Source of the DNA: Mycolicibacterium goodii
GTDB lineage: Bacteria > Actinomycetota > Actinomycetes > Mycobacteriales > Mycobacteriaceae
Assembly (NCBI RefSeq): GCF_022370755.2
Contig: NZ_CP092364.2
Coordinates: forward strand, 930,001 to 994,000
Length of the DNA: 64,000 bases
Reading direction: 5' to 3'
Shown: positions 17,377-25,320 of the stretch, one piece after another
How the letters are laid out: every line of letters starts with the position of its first letter
How positions within the stretch are numbered: the stretch's first letter is position 1
The notes under the pieces: model-generated
Seen by the model: the letters and a program-made list of their open reading frames with translations, nothing else
Told to the model about the DNA's origin: nothing
Databases searched by the model: none
Made by a program: the position numbers and the translations under genes

Positions 17377-18952
17377 CCCGCCGCGCGTGACCCCAGGGGG
17401 AACCCGGTGGTGGTCACCGCGCACGTGGTCGCTGCGCGCCCGCCTCGTGGGTACCCAGGTCGCCCTGCTGGCGGTGGTCTGCGCCAGCATCGGTCTCGCG
17501 ACCGAGTTTGCGCTGCAACGTTTTCTGATGCACCAGCTCGACGAGCAGCTGAGCGAGGCGGCCCGGCGTTCGGCCGCGATCTTCGAATTGCCGCCGCCGC
17601 CACCCGGATTCCCGCCCCCGATTCTGATCGGCCCAGGGCCGCAGGGGATCGGGCCACCCGGCCGTCACCTGCGCCTGTTCGATCCCGAACAGGGGCCGGG
17701 CCCAGGCTTTCTCAACGCTCCCGGCCAGGCGGCCCACACGGTGGGTGCCGTCGTCTCCCCGGACGGATCGGTCGACGCCGGCGTGATCGCCGCGGACGGC
17801 AGCCGCCACGAGGTCAGCGCCGCCGCGGCCGGACAACTGTCCGCGGTCCCGGCGAGCCGCCAGGCGCGCACCGTCGACCTCGACGGCCTCGGCCGGTACC
17901 GCGTCATCGGTCTGCATCCGCGCCACGGTGGGCCGCAGATCATCGTCACCGGCCTACCGACGGCAGTCGTCGACGACACGTTGCTGTGGGTGTTCGGCAT
18001 GTTCTGCGTGATCGCCGCAATCGCGCTGATCGCCGCGATCACCGCGGGCACGCTGCTCATCAGACGCCAGTTCGCGCCACTGGCAGAGGTTTCGGCGGCC
18101 GCGCGCGAGGTCGCCGATCTCGAGCTCGAACGCGGCGAGGTGCGACTGCCGACGCCCATCGTGCCGGTCGACCCCGCGGTCGCCCACACCGAGGTCGGCC
18201 AACTCGGCACGTCGCTCAACCGCATGCTGGACCGCATCGCCAGCGCGCTGTCGGCCCGGCACGCCAGCGAGACACGCGTGCGCCAGTTCGTCGCCGACGC
18301 GAGCCATGAGCTGCGCACCCCCCTGGCCGCGATCCGCGGCTACACCGAACTCGCACAACGCAAACGGCGCGACCTGCCCGACGACGTCGCGCACGCGATG
18401 AGCCGCGTCGAATCCGAGACGACCCGTATGACACAACTCGTCGAGGACATGCTGCTGCTCGCGCGCCTGGACGCCGGGCGTCCGCTCGAGCGTGAACGGG
18501 TCGATCTGTCCCGGCTGGTCGTCGACACCGTCAGCGATGCGCACGTCGCGGGCCCGCAGCACGAGTGGTCGCTGGATCTGGCGGAGGACCCCGTGGTGAT
18601 CGACGGCGACGAGGCCCGTCTGCACCAGGTCATGGCCAACCTGCTCGCCAATGCGCGCACCCACACGCCGCCCGGCACCTCGGTCACCGTTGCGCTGACC
18701 GCCGACGCCGAGGGCTGGGCGACCGTCACCGTCACCGACGACGGTCCCGGCATCGCGCCGGAACTGCTGCCCGACGTGTTCGAGAGGTTCGCGCGCGGGG
18801 ACTCGTCGCGGTCACGCCGGGAGGGCAGCACCGGCCTGGGACTCGCGATCGTCGCGGCCGTGGTCAAGGCCCACGGCGGGACGATCGACGTCACGAGCGA
18901 ACCGGGAGCGACGCGGTTCGTCGTGCGGCTTCCCGGCGCAGCTCACAGCTGA
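17354..18952 (+). CDS. Membrane sensor histidine kinase
   Basis: A 532-residue kinase. Helix 1 is near residues 30-50 (VGTQVALLAVVCASIGLA), followed by an extracytoplasmic sensor of about 150 residues with a Pro-rich stretch, helix 2 (FGMFCVIAAIALIAAI), a HAMP linker, the dimerisation H-box VADASHELRTPLAAI (His near 318), N-box MANLLANARTH, G1 TDDGPGIAP and G2 STGLGLAIV. It should autophosphorylate and signal to the regulator just upstream. Its start overlaps the regulator stop by 23 bases (ATG 17354); GTG 17345 or 17387 are alternatives. The signal sensed is unknown. Confidence 0.87.
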   Translation: MSFGLRDDPPRVTPGGTRWWSPRTWSLRARLVGTQVALLAVVCASIGLATEFALQRFLMHQLDEQLSEAARRSAAIFELPPPPPGFPPPILIGPGPQGIGPPGRHLRLFDPEQGPGPGFLNAPGQAAHTVGAVVSPDGSVDAGVIAADGSRHEVSAAAAGQLSAVPASRQARTVDLDGLGRYRVIGLHPRHGGPQIIVTGLPTAVVDDTLLWVFGMFCVIAAIALIAAITAGTLLIRRQFAPLAEVSAAAREVADLELERGEVRLPTPIVPVDPAVAHTEVGQLGTSLNRMLDRIASALSARHASETRVRQFVADASHELRTPLAAIRGYTELAQRKRRDLPDDVAHAMSRVESETTRMTQLVEDMLLLARLDAGRPLERERVDLSRLVVDTVSDAHVAGPQHEWSLDLAEDPVVIDGDEARLHQVMANLLANARTHTPPGTSVTVALTADAEGWATVTVTDDGPGIAPELLPDVFERFARGDSSRSRREGSTGLGLAIVAAVVKAHGGTIDVTSEPGATRFVVRLPGAAHS

Positions 18953-19003
18953 CCCACAGGGCAGGCCAATCGGGCACCTAGTCCCCGCCGCCACGATGAC
19001 AAG

Positions 19004-20848
19004 GTGACTCTGGTTGCCCGCGATCCCGCACGCGCCGAGGTCGAGGTCGAACACGAGGTCACACGGTTCACGCCCGAACACGTCGCACTGCCGCTGCTGC
19101 TCGCCGCGAGTGCGTTGCTGTACGTGTGGAACCTGTCGGTCAGCGGATGGGCCAACCCGTTCTACTCCGCCGCGGCGCAGGCCGGCGCCAAGGACTGGAT
19201 CGCGATGCTGTTCGGCTCGACCGATCCGGCCAACGCCATCACGGTCGACAAGACCCCGGCCGCGCTGTGGGTGATCGACGTCTCGGTGCGCCTGTTCGGC
19301 CTGAGTTCCTGGAGCGTGCTGCTGCCGCAGGCCGCAGAAGGTGTCGCCGCCGTTGCGGTGCTCTACGCCGCGGTGCGCCGGGCCGCCGGGTGGCACGCGG
19401 CGCTGCTGGCCGGGGCCGTGTCGGCCCTGACGCCGGTGGCCGCGTTGATCTTCCGGTTCAACAACCCCGACGCACTGCTTGTCCTGCTGCTCGTCGTCGC
19501 GGCCTACTGCGTGCAGCGCGGCACGGAAAAAGACGCGTCCCGTTGGTGGTTCGTCGCCGCGGGCGTCGCCGTCGGGTTCGGGTTCCTGGCCAAGATGCTG
19601 CAGGCGTTCCTGGTACTGCCTGCCTTCGTCGCGGCGGCACTCGTCGCGGGTGATCGCCCGCTGCGCAAGCGGATCGGCGATCTCGCCGCGGCAGGCGCGG
19701 CGCTTGTGGTCAGCGGCGGTTGGTATCTGGTTCTCGTCGAACTGTGGCCGTCGGGGTCGCGGCCCTACATCGGCGGTTCGCAGAACGACAGCATCGTCGA
19801 ACTCGCGCTCGGCTACAACGGTTTGGGCCGGCTCACGGGCACCGAGGTCGGCGGTCTGGGCAACTCCGACTTCGACGTCGGCGCCGGCCGGTTGTTCGGC
19901 TGGCAGATGGGCGCCGACATCGCATGGCTGCTGCCCGCCGCGGCGGTGTGCCTCGTCGCCGGCCTGATCGTCACACGGCGCGCGCCACGCACCGATCCCA
20001 CACGGGCGGCACTCATCATCTGGGGTGGTTGGCTGCTGGTCACCGCGGTGGTGTTCAGTTACATGAGCGGCATCGTGCACCCGTACTACACGGTGGCCCT
20101 CGCTCCCGCGGTCGGCGCCGTCATCGGCATCGGTGCACCGCTGATGTGGCAGCGCCGCAACGATATTCGCGCCGCGACCGCGATGTCGGCGACCGTGCTG
20201 GTGACCGCGGTCCTTGCCGCGGTGCTGCTGGCCCGCCACGACGACCCCATGCCCTGGTTGCGTGCCACGGTCGCGGTGGGGGGAGTGGCGGTCGCCGTAC
20301 TGTTGCTCGCGGTGGGCCGATCGGGCACGCGCATCGTCCGGCCGCTCGGGGTGCTGGCCGTGCTGGTCTGCCTGGCGGGGCCGGGCGCGTACGCCATCGC
20401 CACCGCAGGTGCGCCGCACACCGGCGCCATACCGTCGGTCGGGCCGTCCCGCGGCTTCGGCGGCGGCCCGTTCTCGGCGCCCACACCGGGACCGGCGCTG
20501 ACCGCGACGCTGGCCGCCGGCGCCGGGGACTACACGTGGGCCGCCGCGGTCGTGGGATCCAGCAATGCCGCGGGTTACCAACTGGCCACCGACGCACCGG
20601 TCATGGCGGTCGGCGGGTTCAACGGCACCGATCCCGCGCCCACGCTCGACGAGTTCGAACAACTGGTGGCCACACGACAGATCCACTACTTCATCCGCAG
20701 CCGCATCATGACGGCGAGGCCCGGTCACACCTCGACCGGAAGCCGTGAGGCGGCCGACATCGCGCGCTGGGTGGAGACGCACTACGCGCCCATCACGATC
20801 GACAACACGACGATCTACGACCTGACGCAGCGTGCGCCGAATTCATAG
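19004..20848 (+). CDS. GT-C (family 39, YkcB-like) membrane glycosyltransferase 1
   Basis: A 614-residue polytopic protein. It has the PMT-type first loop (GWANPFYSAAAQAG and then NAITVDKTPAALW), about ten further helices, and an extracytoplasmic C-terminal domain with MAVGGFNGTDPAPTLDEF. Enzymes of this type transfer a sugar from a polyprenyl phosphate carrier to an acceptor outside the membrane. It is about 34 percent smaller in its soluble part than typical eukaryotic PMTs and matches the YkcB branch. The GTG start is preceded by GACAAG. It follows the kinase gene by 51 bases and precedes the GT2-GtrA gene by 55 bases; a paralogue lies at 22219. The sugar and the acceptor are not known. 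Confidence 0.82.
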   Translation: MTLVARDPARAEVEVEHEVTRFTPEHVALPLLLAASALLYVWNLSVSGWANPFYSAAAQAGAKDWIAMLFGSTDPANAITVDKTPAALWVIDVSVRLFGLSSWSVLLPQAAEGVAAVAVLYAAVRRAAGWHAALLAGAVSALTPVAALIFRFNNPDALLVLLLVVAAYCVQRGTEKDASRWWFVAAGVAVGFGFLAKMLQAFLVLPAFVAAALVAGDRPLRKRIGDLAAAGAALVVSGGWYLVLVELWPSGSRPYIGGSQNDSIVELALGYNGLGRLTGTEVGGLGNSDFDVGAGRLFGWQMGADIAWLLPAAAVCLVAGLIVTRRAPRTDPTRAALIIWGGWLLVTAVVFSYMSGIVHPYYTVALAPAVGAVIGIGAPLMWQRRNDIRAATAMSATVLVTAVLAAVLLARHDDPMPWLRATVAVGGVAVAVLLLAVGRSGTRIVRPLGVLAVLVCLAGPGAYAIATAGAPHTGAIPSVGPSRGFGGGPFSAPTPGPALTATLAAGAGDYTWAAAVVGSSNAAGYQLATDAPVMAVGGFNGTDPAPTLDEFEQLVATRQIHYFIRSRIMTARPGHTSTGSREAADIARWVETHYAPITIDNTTIYDLTQRAPNS

Positions 20849-20903
20849 CCCGCGCATAGCTTCACCCCACGCCCAGCACAACCCTGAGCAGAAACCTGGA
20901 GAC

Positions 20904-22214
20904 ATGACAGAGTTGGCCGTAGGTACCGACACCGATACCGACACCGATACCGAGACGGATACCCCGCAACGGTTCCGGTTCGCGTCGCGCCCCAATGCCG
21001 CGCAGGTCGCACGCGCCGCCGGGGTGCCGGTGCTCGACGTGGTCGTGCCGGTGTACAACGAGCAAGCCGCGCTGGCGCATTCGGTGCGACGGCTGCACAG
21101 CTACCTCCAGGAGAACTTCGCGCTGCCCACGCGCATCACGATCGCCGACAACGCGAGCGTCGACGCCACACCCCAGATCGCCGCGCGGCTCGCCGAGGAG
21201 CTACCCGGGGTTCGCGTGGTGCGGTTGGAGGAGAAGGGCCGCGGCCGCGCCCTGCACGCCGTGTGGTCGGCGTCGGACGCCCCGGTACTCGCATACATGG
21301 ACGTCGACCTGTCGACCGATCTCGCGGCCCTCGCACCGCTGGTCGCGCCGCTGATCTCGGGGCACTCCGACCTCGCGATCGGCACCCGGCTGGGCCGCGG
21401 CTCGCGCGTCATCCGCGGCGCCAAACGCGAGTTCATCTCCCGCTGCTACAACCTGCTCCTCAAATCCACTCTGGCGGCGAAGTTCTCGGATGCCCAGTGC
21501 GGGTTCAAGGCAATCCGTGCCGACGTGGCCAGCGGCCTGCTGCCGTATGTCGCCGACACCGGATGGTTCTTCGACACCGAACTGCTGGTACTCGCCGAGC
21601 GCAGCGGTCTACGCATCCACGAGGTCCCCGTCGACTGGATCGACGATCCCGACAGCCGGGTGGACATCGTCGCCACCGCGGCCGCCGACCTCAAGGGCAT
21701 CGGCCGGCTGCTGCGCGGTTTCGCCAACGGTTCGATACCCGTCAACGCCATTGCCGCTCAACTCGGTTCGGCCCGCCGTGCGGCACCACCGGGGTCGCTG
21801 CTGCGGCAGGTCGTACGGTTCGGCGCGATCGGGGTGGTGTCCACGCTCGCGTACCTGCTGTTGTTCTTGCTGCTGCGTGCCGGGCTCGGCGCGCAGGCCG
21901 CCAACCTGATCGCGTTGCTGCTCACCGCGATCGGCAACACCGCGGCCAACCGGCGCTTCACGTTCGGCATCGCCGGAAGCGGGAACGTGGCACGCCACCA
22001 CCTGGAGGGCCTCACGGTCTTCGCGATCGCCCTGACCATCACGAGCGGATCGCTCTACCTGTTGCACACGATGGCGCCGCAACCACACCGCGCGGTCGAA
22101 CTCGGTGTGCTGGTGGCGGCGAACCTCATTGCCACCGTGGTCCGCTTCGTCCTGTTGCGCGGCTGGGTGTTCCACCCGGCCCGGACACGGCGCCAATCAC
22201 AAACCGAGGACTGA
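20904..22214 (+). CDS. GT2 polyprenyl-phosphate glycosyltransferase fused to a GtrA flippase domain
   Basis: A 436-residue two-domain protein. Residues 7-20 are a Thr-Asp repeat. Residues 47-270 form a GT2 domain of the dolichyl-phosphate mannose synthase type (VVVPVYNEQAALAHSV, TIADNASVDATP, AYMDVDLSTDL, GTRLGRGSRVIRG, DAQCGFKAIR). Residues 295-425 are a GtrA domain with four helices (VRFGAIGVVSTLAYLLLF to VVRFVLLRGWVFHP), which is thought to move the lipid-linked sugar across the membrane. So one protein could both make and flip the donor for the flanking GT-C enzymes. The ATG at 20904 follows CCTGGAGAC. It lies between two GT-C genes, 4 bases from the second. Confidence 0.87.
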   Translation: MTELAVGTDTDTDTDTETDTPQRFRFASRPNAAQVARAAGVPVLDVVVPVYNEQAALAHSVRRLHSYLQENFALPTRITIADNASVDATPQIAARLAEELPGVRVVRLEEKGRGRALHAVWSASDAPVLAYMDVDLSTDLAALAPLVAPLISGHSDLAIGTRLGRGSRVIRGAKREFISRCYNLLLKSTLAAKFSDAQCGFKAIRADVASGLLPYVADTGWFFDTELLVLAERSGLRIHEVPVDWIDDPDSRVDIVATAAADLKGIGRLLRGFANGSIPVNAIAAQLGSARRAAPPGSLLRQVVRFGAIGVVSTLAYLLLFLLLRAGLGAQAANLIALLLTAIGNTAANRRFTFGIAGSGNVARHHLEGLTVFAIALTITSGSLYLLHTMAPQPHRAVELGVLVAANLIATVVRFVLLRGWVFHPARTRRQSQTED

Positions 22215-22218
22215 ACAC

Positions 22219-24096
22219 ATGACGACCATCGAAGAGGTCCGCGTCGTCGCGGGCGACGACACCCCGGCCCCCACGGCGCGCTGGATCCGGCCGGCCTACT
22301 GGGCCATGCTGGCAGGCACCGGGGTGTTGTACCTGTGGGGTCTGGGCACCTCGGGTTGGGCGAACAGCTACTACGCCGCCGCGGCGCAGGCCGCCACCCA
22401 GTCGTGGAAGGCCTGGCTGTTCGGCTCCCTGGATGCCGGCAACGCGATCACGGTGGACAAGCCGCCTGCCGCGATGTGGGCAATGGGCCTGTCCGGCAGG
22501 CTGTTCGGGTTCAACGAGTTCACCATGCTGTTGCCGCAGGCGTTGATGGGCGTCGCGGCGGTGGCCGTGCTCTACGCGACGGTGCGGCGCACCAGCGGTC
22601 CCGCCGCGGGTCTGCTCGCGGGTACGGCCCTGGCGCTGACGCCCGTGGCGACCACGATGTTCCGCTACAACAATCCGGATTCGCTGCTGGTGCTCCTGCT
22701 CGTGGTGGCGGCCTATCTCATGGTGCGCGCGATCGGCGCGGCGTCGACGCGCGGCAGCATCGGATGGATCGTGCTGTGCGGATGCGCATTGGGTTTCGCG
22801 TTCCTGACCAAGATGCTGCAGGCCTTTCTGATCGTGCCGGGCCTGGCGTTGGCGTTCCTTGTCGCGGCACCGGTGGCATCGATGTGGAAGCGTCTGGGCG
22901 CGCTGCTGATCGGCGGTGCCGCCATGGCCGTGTCGGCCGGGTGGTACCTCGCGCTGGTGGCGTTGTGGCCCGCCGGTTCACGGCCCTACATCGCGGGTTC
23001 CACCGACAACAGCCTGCTTCAGTTGGCGTTCGGCTACAACGGCATCGATCGCATCGTCGGCCGTTCTGGTGGACCCGGTGGTGGACCTGTTGGTGGACCC
23101 GGCGGGGGGCCCGGGCCGGGCGGAGGCTCGCGCGGCATCTTCCACAGCGGCGACCCGGGAATCGGCCGGTTGTTCAACGATGCCATGGGCACCGAGGTCT
23201 CGTGGCTGCTGCCGGTGGCGTTGATCGGTCTGGTCGCGGTGCTGTGGCTGACCCGCCGTACGGCGCGCACCGCGGCGACGCGGGCCGGCGTGCTCGTCTG
23301 GGGCGGTTGGCTGTTGGTGACCGGTGTCGTCTTCAGCTTCATGGACGGCACGATCCACCCGTACTACACCGTCGCGATCGCCCCGGCCGTCGCCGCGCTC
23401 GCGGGGATCTCGGTGGTCGAGGTGTGGCGTAGGCGTTCTCATATGGGCATCCGCGTGCTGCTGGGTGCCATGATGGCGGTGACCGGTGTGTGGGCATTCG
23501 TGCTGCTGAACCGCACGCCCGACTGGTGGCCGGCGTTGCGGTGGATCGTGTTGATCGGATCCGTCGTCGTCGCGCTGCTGCTCGTGTTGCGCGCACACCG
23601 GAAGCTGACCGCGGTGCTCGCGGGGTCCGCGATCGTGCTCGGGCTGGCATCGACGCTGGCGTACTCGGTGGAGACCGTCGCCCACTCGCACACCGGCGGG
23701 CCGATCCCGATGGCAGGCCCGCAGCGCGGTGGCGGTTTCGGGTTCGGTCCGCACCGTGAGGACGACCCGGCTCTGCTCGAGCTGATCTCCGACACCGACA
23801 ATCGTTGGGCGGCGGCCAGTGTGGGATCGATGATGGTCAGCGACCTGGAGCTCAAGACCGGTGAGTCGCTGATGGCGATCGGTGGTTTCATGGGCGCGGA
23901 CAACTCACCCACGCTCGATCAGTTCCAGCAGTACGTCGACAACGGTGAGGTCCGCTACTTCCTGGCGCCCGCGGAGCGCGGCCCCGGGCCGCGTTTCTCG
24001 CACGGCAGTGCCGCGGCCATCACCGACTGGGTCAGGGAGAATTTCCCCAAGACCGTCATCGGCGGGGTCACGGTGTACGACCTGCAATCCCGCTGA
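22219..24096 (+). CDS. GT-C (family 39, YkcB-like) membrane glycosyltransferase 2
   Basis: A 625-residue paralogue of the gene at 19004, sharing GWANSYYAAAAQAA, NAITVDKPPAAMW, FLTKMLQAFL, SRPYIAGSTDNS, HPYYTVAIAPAV and the C-terminal MAIGGFMGADNSPTLDQF block. It differs by a Gly/Pro loop at about residues 284-305 that is encoded by imperfect GGTGGACC repeats. It should use the same lipid-linked sugar and either another acceptor or another step. ATG 22219 lies 4 bases after the GT2-GtrA stop, so the two are coupled. Its end faces the thioesterase gene, with an inverted repeat between them. Confidence 0.82.
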   Translation: MTTIEEVRVVAGDDTPAPTARWIRPAYWAMLAGTGVLYLWGLGTSGWANSYYAAAAQAATQSWKAWLFGSLDAGNAITVDKPPAAMWAMGLSGRLFGFNEFTMLLPQALMGVAAVAVLYATVRRTSGPAAGLLAGTALALTPVATTMFRYNNPDSLLVLLLVVAAYLMVRAIGAASTRGSIGWIVLCGCALGFAFLTKMLQAFLIVPGLALAFLVAAPVASMWKRLGALLIGGAAMAVSAGWYLALVALWPAGSRPYIAGSTDNSLLQLAFGYNGIDRIVGRSGGPGGGPVGGPGGGPGPGGGSRGIFHSGDPGIGRLFNDAMGTEVSWLLPVALIGLVAVLWLTRRTARTAATRAGVLVWGGWLLVTGVVFSFMDGTIHPYYTVAIAPAVAALAGISVVEVWRRRSHMGIRVLLGAMMAVTGVWAFVLLNRTPDWWPALRWIVLIGSVVVALLLVLRAHRKLTAVLAGSAIVLGLASTLAYSVETVAHSHTGGPIPMAGPQRGGGFGFGPHREDDPALLELISDTDNRWAAASVGSMMVSDLELKTGESLMAIGGFMGADNSPTLDQFQQYVDNGEVRYFLAPAERGPGPRFSHGSAAAITDWVRENFPKTVIGGVTVYDLQSR

Positions 24097-24144
24097 TCCG
24101 GATGCACATGTCTGGAGGTTCAGCGGGCCGAGCTCGCGCTGTCC

Positions 24145-24202
24145 GCGATTGTGAAACCTCTGCGACTTTCCACCGGAATTCTCGCCGAGGTTTCACATTC
24201 GC
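24145..24202. terminator. Inverted repeat between convergent genes, likely bidirectional terminator
   Basis: Arms GCGATTGTGAAACCTC (24145-24160) and GAGGTTTCACATTCGC (24187-24202) pair at 15 of 16 positions around a 26-base loop. The repeat lies between the ends of the glycosyltransferase and thioesterase genes, where a shared terminator is expected. There is no run of T, so intrinsic termination would be of the weak mycobacterial kind. Confidence 0.5.
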
Positions 24203-24209
24203 GAGCGTG

Positions 24210-24635
24210 TCAGCCGATCTTGTAGGTTCCGACGGCCTTGGCCACCGGCGTTCCGTCGGGAGTGACGACGTCCACGTCGCAGTGCACCAGGGACTGCCCG
24301 CGGCGCAGCACGCGTCCCATGCCGATGAGATCGGTGGCGCGTGCCGGTGCGAGATACTGCAGTGACATCGACACGGTGACACCGCGCAGGTCGGCGGGTA
24401 CCTCGGCGCCGGCCCAGGCCGTGGCCATCACGGTGACGTCGGCCAGCGTGGCGATCGCGCCGCCGTGCACCATGTCCGCAAGGGTGACATTCGACGGATC
24501 CCACGGCATCCGCAGGCGCACTTCACCATCCGCGAGGCTTTCGGCCACGATGCCGAGCTTGGCGACGAACGGTGACCGGGGGAGGAAATGGGCCATCACG
24601 TCGGTGCCGGTCCGCGTCGGGTGAGTGGAGGTCAT
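24210..24635 (-). CDS. PaaI-type hotdog thioesterase
   Basis: A 141-residue single hotdog-fold protein. The family core is MVHGGAIATLADV, where the Asp is the usual catalytic residue, followed by GVTVSMSLQYLAPARATDL and VAKAVGTYKI. Such enzymes hydrolyse acyl-CoA thioesters in the cytoplasm. I used ATG 24635; the frame runs on to 24671. It follows the TetR gene by 41 bases on the same strand and is probably co-transcribed with it. Confidence 0.8.
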   Translation of the reverse strand: MTSTHPTRTGTDVMAHFLPRSPFVAKLGIVAESLADGEVRLRMPWDPSNVTLADMVHGGAIATLADVTVMATAWAGAEVPADLRGVTVSMSLQYLAPARATDLIGMGRVLRRGQSLVHCDVDVVTPDGTPVAKAVGTYKIG

Positions 24636-24676
24636 ACCGGAAAGTCTGCGCACCCGGGGTGGCCGGCTCAATTACC

Positions 24677-25240
24677 TCAGGGGTAATCGCCGCGCGCCAG
24701 TACGACCAGTGCGTCGGCCGTGCGGTCGCAGAACGCGTCGCGGTCGGCGAGACCGCGCGTCATGGCCCGGACGACGGTCGTCGCCACCAGGAAATCGAAC
24801 ACGGTGTCGGCGCGTCGGCGGTCCCCGCCGAGCAGATCGATCATCGACGCGCGCACGTCGTCCTCCGCGCGCAGGACGAGCCGTTCGTAGATCGACTCGT
24901 CGCGGTGGTAGGCCGCGAGCAGCCCGGGCAGCGCCGCGCGCGTCACAGGCGCTGCGAGCCAGTCGAGGAACATCGTGACCCATTCACGCAGATCGGCACG
25001 CAGGTCGCCGGTGGGGGCCGGCGTCGGCACCGGGTTCGGATGCCCGAACGCGGCGTCCTCGACGAGCGCCTCCTTGGTGGGCCAGCGCCGGTAGATGGTG
25101 GGAGCGCCGACGCCCGCACGGCGCGCGACCGCCAGCACCGTCGTGCCCTGATACCCCTCTTCGACCAGGAGTTCGCGGACCGCGGTGAGCACCGCGACGT
25201 CCTTGGCCGGATCGCGGGGCCTGCCGAGCGCGCTGGTCAT
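24677..25240 (-). CDS. TetR-family repressor
   Basis: A 187-residue regulator. The DNA-binding domain covers residues 12-58 with ELLVEEGYQGTTVLAVARRAG and the recognition helix APTIYRRWPTKEALV. The C-terminal half is the TetR_C-type ligand domain with LREWVTMFLDWLAAP. ATG 25240 is used; a GTG just before it (25243) is possible. It is divergent from the DUF7064-like gene, with a perfect-arm palindrome between them that is the probable operator. The thioesterase follows on the same strand. The likely ligand is an acyl-CoA or lipid, given the neighbours, but this is inference. Confidence 0.85.
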   Translation of the reverse strand: MTSALGRPRDPAKDVAVLTAVRELLVEEGYQGTTVLAVARRAGVGAPTIYRRWPTKEALVEDAAFGHPNPVPTPAPTGDLRADLREWVTMFLDWLAAPVTRAALPGLLAAYHRDESIYERLVLRAEDDVRASMIDLLGGDRRRADTVFDFLVATTVVRAMTRGLADRDAFCDRTADALVVLARGDYP

Positions 25241-25273
25241 CACGAAAACGCTACCGGCAGCCGGCGCCGCCTG

Positions 25274-25296
25274 TTACGTTACGGCTCATAACGTAA
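25274..25296. promoter_or_regulatory. Palindromic operator in the TetR/DUF7064 divergent promoter
   Basis: TTACGTTA (25274-25281) and TAACGTAA (25289-25296) are perfect inverted arms around a 7-base spacer. The right arm contains TAACGT, a TANNNT -10 type hexamer for the rightward gene, so a bound repressor would block RNA polymerase. The position, 34 bases from the TetR start and 25 from the other, is typical for autoregulated TetR proteins. Confidence 0.65.
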
Positions 25297-25320
25297 ATAA
25301 CCCCGGGGAAGGACCGGCGC

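Noticed and set aside
18812..20782. A 656-codon open frame on the minus strand opposite the first GT-C gene
   Set aside because: The translated product has no membrane or domain pattern and mirrors the codon bias of the plus-strand gene.
20925..20963. CRISPR-like repeat array
   Set aside because: The repeat is a 12-base in-frame coding tandem with no spacers; no CRISPR array or cas gene is present in the window.
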